Shown here one piece after another: positions 13,981 to 14,981 of a DNA stretch of 14,981 nt. The translations under genes and the position numbers were made by a program. Numbering within the stretch: position 1 is the first letter of the stretch; every line of letters starts with the position of its first letter. The notes under the pieces were generated by a model that did no database searches, was not told the origin of the DNA, and saw only the letters and a program-made list of their open reading frames with translations. The stretch lies in assembly GCA_029261615.1 (NCBI GenBank), contig JAJDAX010000118.1, positions 1 through 14,981 on the forward strand, read 5' to 3'. The DNA comes from Nitrospinaceae bacterium. GTDB taxonomy: Bacteria; Nitrospinota; Nitrospinia; Nitrospinales; Nitrospinaceae.

Positions 13981-14319
13981 CTAGAGGGCCCTTTCTTCCT
14001 TGAGTAAATTGACACAATAGGAATTTAGGCTTTCTCCTCGACGGAGCGCGTCGATGGCCAAAGACTTGTGCAAATCCCTGCCAACTCTGACGACAAATTT
14101 TCCTGAGTAGTCTTTTCCTGCCGTGGCTGCTGGGAGAGGCTCTTTATCTTTCTTATAAATATCAATCCACTCTTCCACCGCTTGGCACAGTTCTTTATAC
14201 ACTTTCGCCTCGTCTTTGCCGTGAATCCCGCCAAGCATGAGTCCTGGACAGGTGCCGACGTAGCACTGATCTTCTTCCGACCATTCCACGATTTTTATGT
14301 ATTGATCACTGACCTTCAT
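13981..14319 (-). CDS. hicB: HicB-family antitoxin
   Basis: 112 aa. The N-terminal part (YIKIVEWSEEDQCYVGTCPGLMLGGIHGKDEAKVYKELCQAVEEWI, about residues 7-53) is the HicB degenerate RNase H-like fold that sequesters the toxin. The C-terminal part (FVVRVGRDLHKSLAIDALRRGESLNSYCVNLL, about 75-106) is a ribbon-helix-helix DNA-binding domain that would bind the operator upstream of hicA. It starts at ATG 14319, overlapping the hicA stop as ATGA, so the order is toxin then antitoxin, usual for hicAB. Both domains look complete. It neutralises HicA and autoregulates the operon. Confidence 0.92.
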   Translation of the reverse strand: MKVSDQYIKIVEWSEEDQCYVGTCPGLMLGGIHGKDEAKVYKELCQAVEEWIDIYKKDKEPLPAATAGKDYSGKFVVRVGRDLHKSLAIDALRRGESLNSYCVNLLKEERAL

Positions 14320-14510
14320 TTGAACACCTCACGAATTGCCTTTTCTACCGCTCGCTCTTGATACTTCTTGGCATCATGGCCAACATTCCCACTGATTGTG
14401 ATCTTTGCTCCACTGGGATGCTTAAAGTTCCGATGACTGCCTTTCCCACCTCGATCGACAAACCCAACTTTCTTCAACCTCTGAATAAGTTCTCCAACCT
14501 TCTTGGGCAT
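14316..14510 (-). CDS. hicA: HicA-family mRNA interferase toxin
   Basis: 64 aa, a dsRBD-like HicA toxin that cleaves mRNA when unbound. Visible are the first helix VGELIQRLKKVGF, the catalytic histidine H26 in KGSHRNFKHP, the strand AKITISG and the C-terminal helix KYQERAVEKAIREVF. I choose ATG 14510 (MPKKVGEL); a TTG two codons earlier is in frame. No Shine-Dalgarno precedes either start, but a good -35 and a fair -10 end six bases before the ATG, so the mRNA may be leaderless. With hicB it forms a complete toxin-antitoxin pair that stabilises the surrounding DNA or acts in phage defence. Confidence 0.92.
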   Translation of the reverse strand: MPKKVGELIQRLKKVGFVDRGGKGSHRNFKHPSGAKITISGNVGHDAKKYQERAVEKAIREVFK

Positions 14511-14516
14511 AGACAA

Positions 14517-14545
14517 ATGGTACTATACTAGTACTACAGTGTCAA
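14517..14545 (-). promoter_or_regulatory. Candidate hicAB promoter placing +1 near the hicA ATG
   Basis: On the minus strand TTGACA (14545-14540) is a consensus -35, and TACCAT (14522-14517), 17 bases on, is a four-of-six -10. Transcription would then begin at or next to ATG 14510. This fits the absent ribosome binding site. Confidence 0.5.
14520..14534. promoter_or_regulatory. Likely HicB operator GTACTA-TAC-TAGTAC
   Basis: A perfect inverted repeat GTACTA (14520-14525) and TAGTAC (14529-14534) lies within the spacer and -10 of the hicAB promoter. It is well placed for autorepression by the ribbon-helix-helix domain of HicB. Confidence 0.5.
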
Positions 14546-14587
14546 TAAAACAACAAACGGTTGGCTTTCGGGAGGAAGTGAAGGGGT

Positions 14588-14607
14588 TAAATCTTTGGTT
14601 GACTAAT
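14588..14607. repeat. Direct repeat copy 2 bracketing hicAB (partner at 13871-13890)
   Basis: TAAATCTTTGGTTGACTAAT, 19 of 20 bases as at 13871-13890 and in the same orientation. It is preceded by AAGGGGT, like the minus-strand reading of the 258-272 copy. It lies about 80 bases upstream of hicA. Confidence 0.7.
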
Positions 14608-14620
14608 ACTCCAAGAAAAT

Positions 14621-14636
14621 AAGGTGTCAGGAACCT
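14621..14636. repeat. Short REP-like hairpin AAGGT-GTCAGGA-ACCTT
   Basis: AAGGTGTCAGGAACCTTTTC carries a five-base stem. The string GGTGTCAGGAACCTTT is familiar as a recurring intergenic repeat in many bacteria. A terminator role is possible given the T-rich tail (14637-14642 region). Confidence 0.4.
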
Positions 14637-14718
14637 TTTCTTTACTTATTTCCGCCTCCCCTTTTCTCCTCAAAATAATATTTAATTGGTTGTAACAAAA
14701 GAAATGTGAAATTGACTC

Positions 14719-14746
14719 TTGACTTATACCGAACGTTCGGTAAATA
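14719..14746 (+). promoter_or_regulatory. Candidate promoter of the TetR gene
   Basis: TTGACT (14719-14724) and TAAATA (14741-14746) are spaced by 16 bases and lie about 22 bases before the tetR-type start. A second TTGACT at 14712-14717 is too far from any -10-like sequence. Confidence 0.45.
14727..14742. promoter_or_regulatory. 16-bp perfect palindrome, probable TetR operator
   Basis: TACCGAACGTTCGGTA is a perfect palindrome located between the -35 and -10 of the TetR gene promoter. Size and position are those of a TetR-family autorepression site. Confidence 0.7.
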
Positions 14747-14768
14747 ATGGAGCAACAAAGGAGAAGAC

Positions 14769-14981
14769 ATGCCGATTACGAAAGTGAATGAAGATGAATT
14801 GCTGGACCGGCTCACCGTTGTGTTTCGGACATACGGTTACGAAGGTGCGAGTTTGAGCAAGATTTCGGAAGCCACCGGCCTTCAGCGTGCGAGCTTGTAT
14901 CATCGATTTCCCGGCGGGAAGGAAGACATGGCGAAAGCGGTGTTGGAACGCGCGGGGCAATGGCTGGTGAATCGTGTCTTG
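14769..14981 (+). CDS. TetR/AcrR-family transcriptional regulator (cut by window edge)
   Basis: The first 71 codons, still open at the right edge. The N-terminal HTH is complete: LLDRLTVVFRTYGYEGASLSKISEATGLQRASLYHRFPGGKEDMAKAVLE, with the family signature L-S-K-I-S-E-A-T-G-L then S-L-Y-H-R-F and G-K-E-D/E-M. The ligand-binding domain lies outside the window. AAAGGAG five bases before ATG 14769 fixes the start. A palindrome in its promoter implies autorepression. The regulated target, often an adjacent efflux pump or oxidoreductase, is not visible. Confidence 0.93.
   Translation, partial: MPITKVNEDELLDRLTVVFRTYGYEGASLSKISEATGLQRASLYHRFPGGKEDMAKAVLERAGQWLVNRVL

Noticed and set aside
8187..14607. 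Short direct repeats as a CRISPR array
   Set aside because: Copies are far apart, few in number and separated by genes, with no regular spacers and no cas genes.

Overview
The window reads as accessory DNA from a Gram-negative bacterium of intermediate GC (about 48-50 % by eye). Protein style is compatible with a gammaproteobacterium or a Nitrospirota-type organism, but no ribosomal or core marker is present, so the taxon stays open. There are no tRNA or rRNA genes and no CRISPR array. It looks like a patchwork of small horizontally moving genes separated by short dispersed repeats.

Left part (1-3900): the first 17 codons of an IS110-type transposase run off the left edge. A 15-bp inverted-repeat pair (138-272) and an SRPBCC/AHSA1-type protein follow, then an EamA/DMT exporter divergent from a complete Ada alkylation-response protein. 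A small tyrosine recombinase on the minus strand has a strong ribosome binding site and start at 3850 but an in-frame TAA at codon 9. Its start lies inside an 11-bp inverted repeat.

Middle part (3900-8250): a SAM methyltransferase and a GNAT acetyltransferase lie on the plus strand. On the minus strand are an ECF42-type sigma factor with its DGPF/YCII partner gene, a CDF-like membrane protein with no cytosolic domain, and the C-terminal half of an EthD-like gene. The gaps hold degenerate copies of one hairpin-rich intergenic element (clearest at 4642, 5182 and 7902).

Right part (8250-14610): a minus-strand block that looks like a small defence island. It holds a 467-aa protein with a PD-(D/E)XK-like core, a three-gene operon matching the ABC-three-component (ABC-3C) conflict-system layout, and a HicAB toxin-antitoxin pair. 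In the operon, a DUF4297-like nuclease overlaps a middle component, which overlaps a Rad50/SMC-like ATPase with a zinc hook. The 467-aa gene and the hicAB pair are each bracketed by short direct repeats (about 38 bp at 8187 and 9726; 20 bp at 13871 and 14588), as if moved as single-gene or two-gene cassettes. The right edge is the start of a TetR-family regulator with a perfect 16-bp operator-like palindrome in its promoter.

The most system-like content is the ABC-3C operon and the repeat-bracketed genes on either side of it. The ABC-3C class itself is described in the literature; the repeat-bracketed layout and the 467-aa protein are the less familiar elements.
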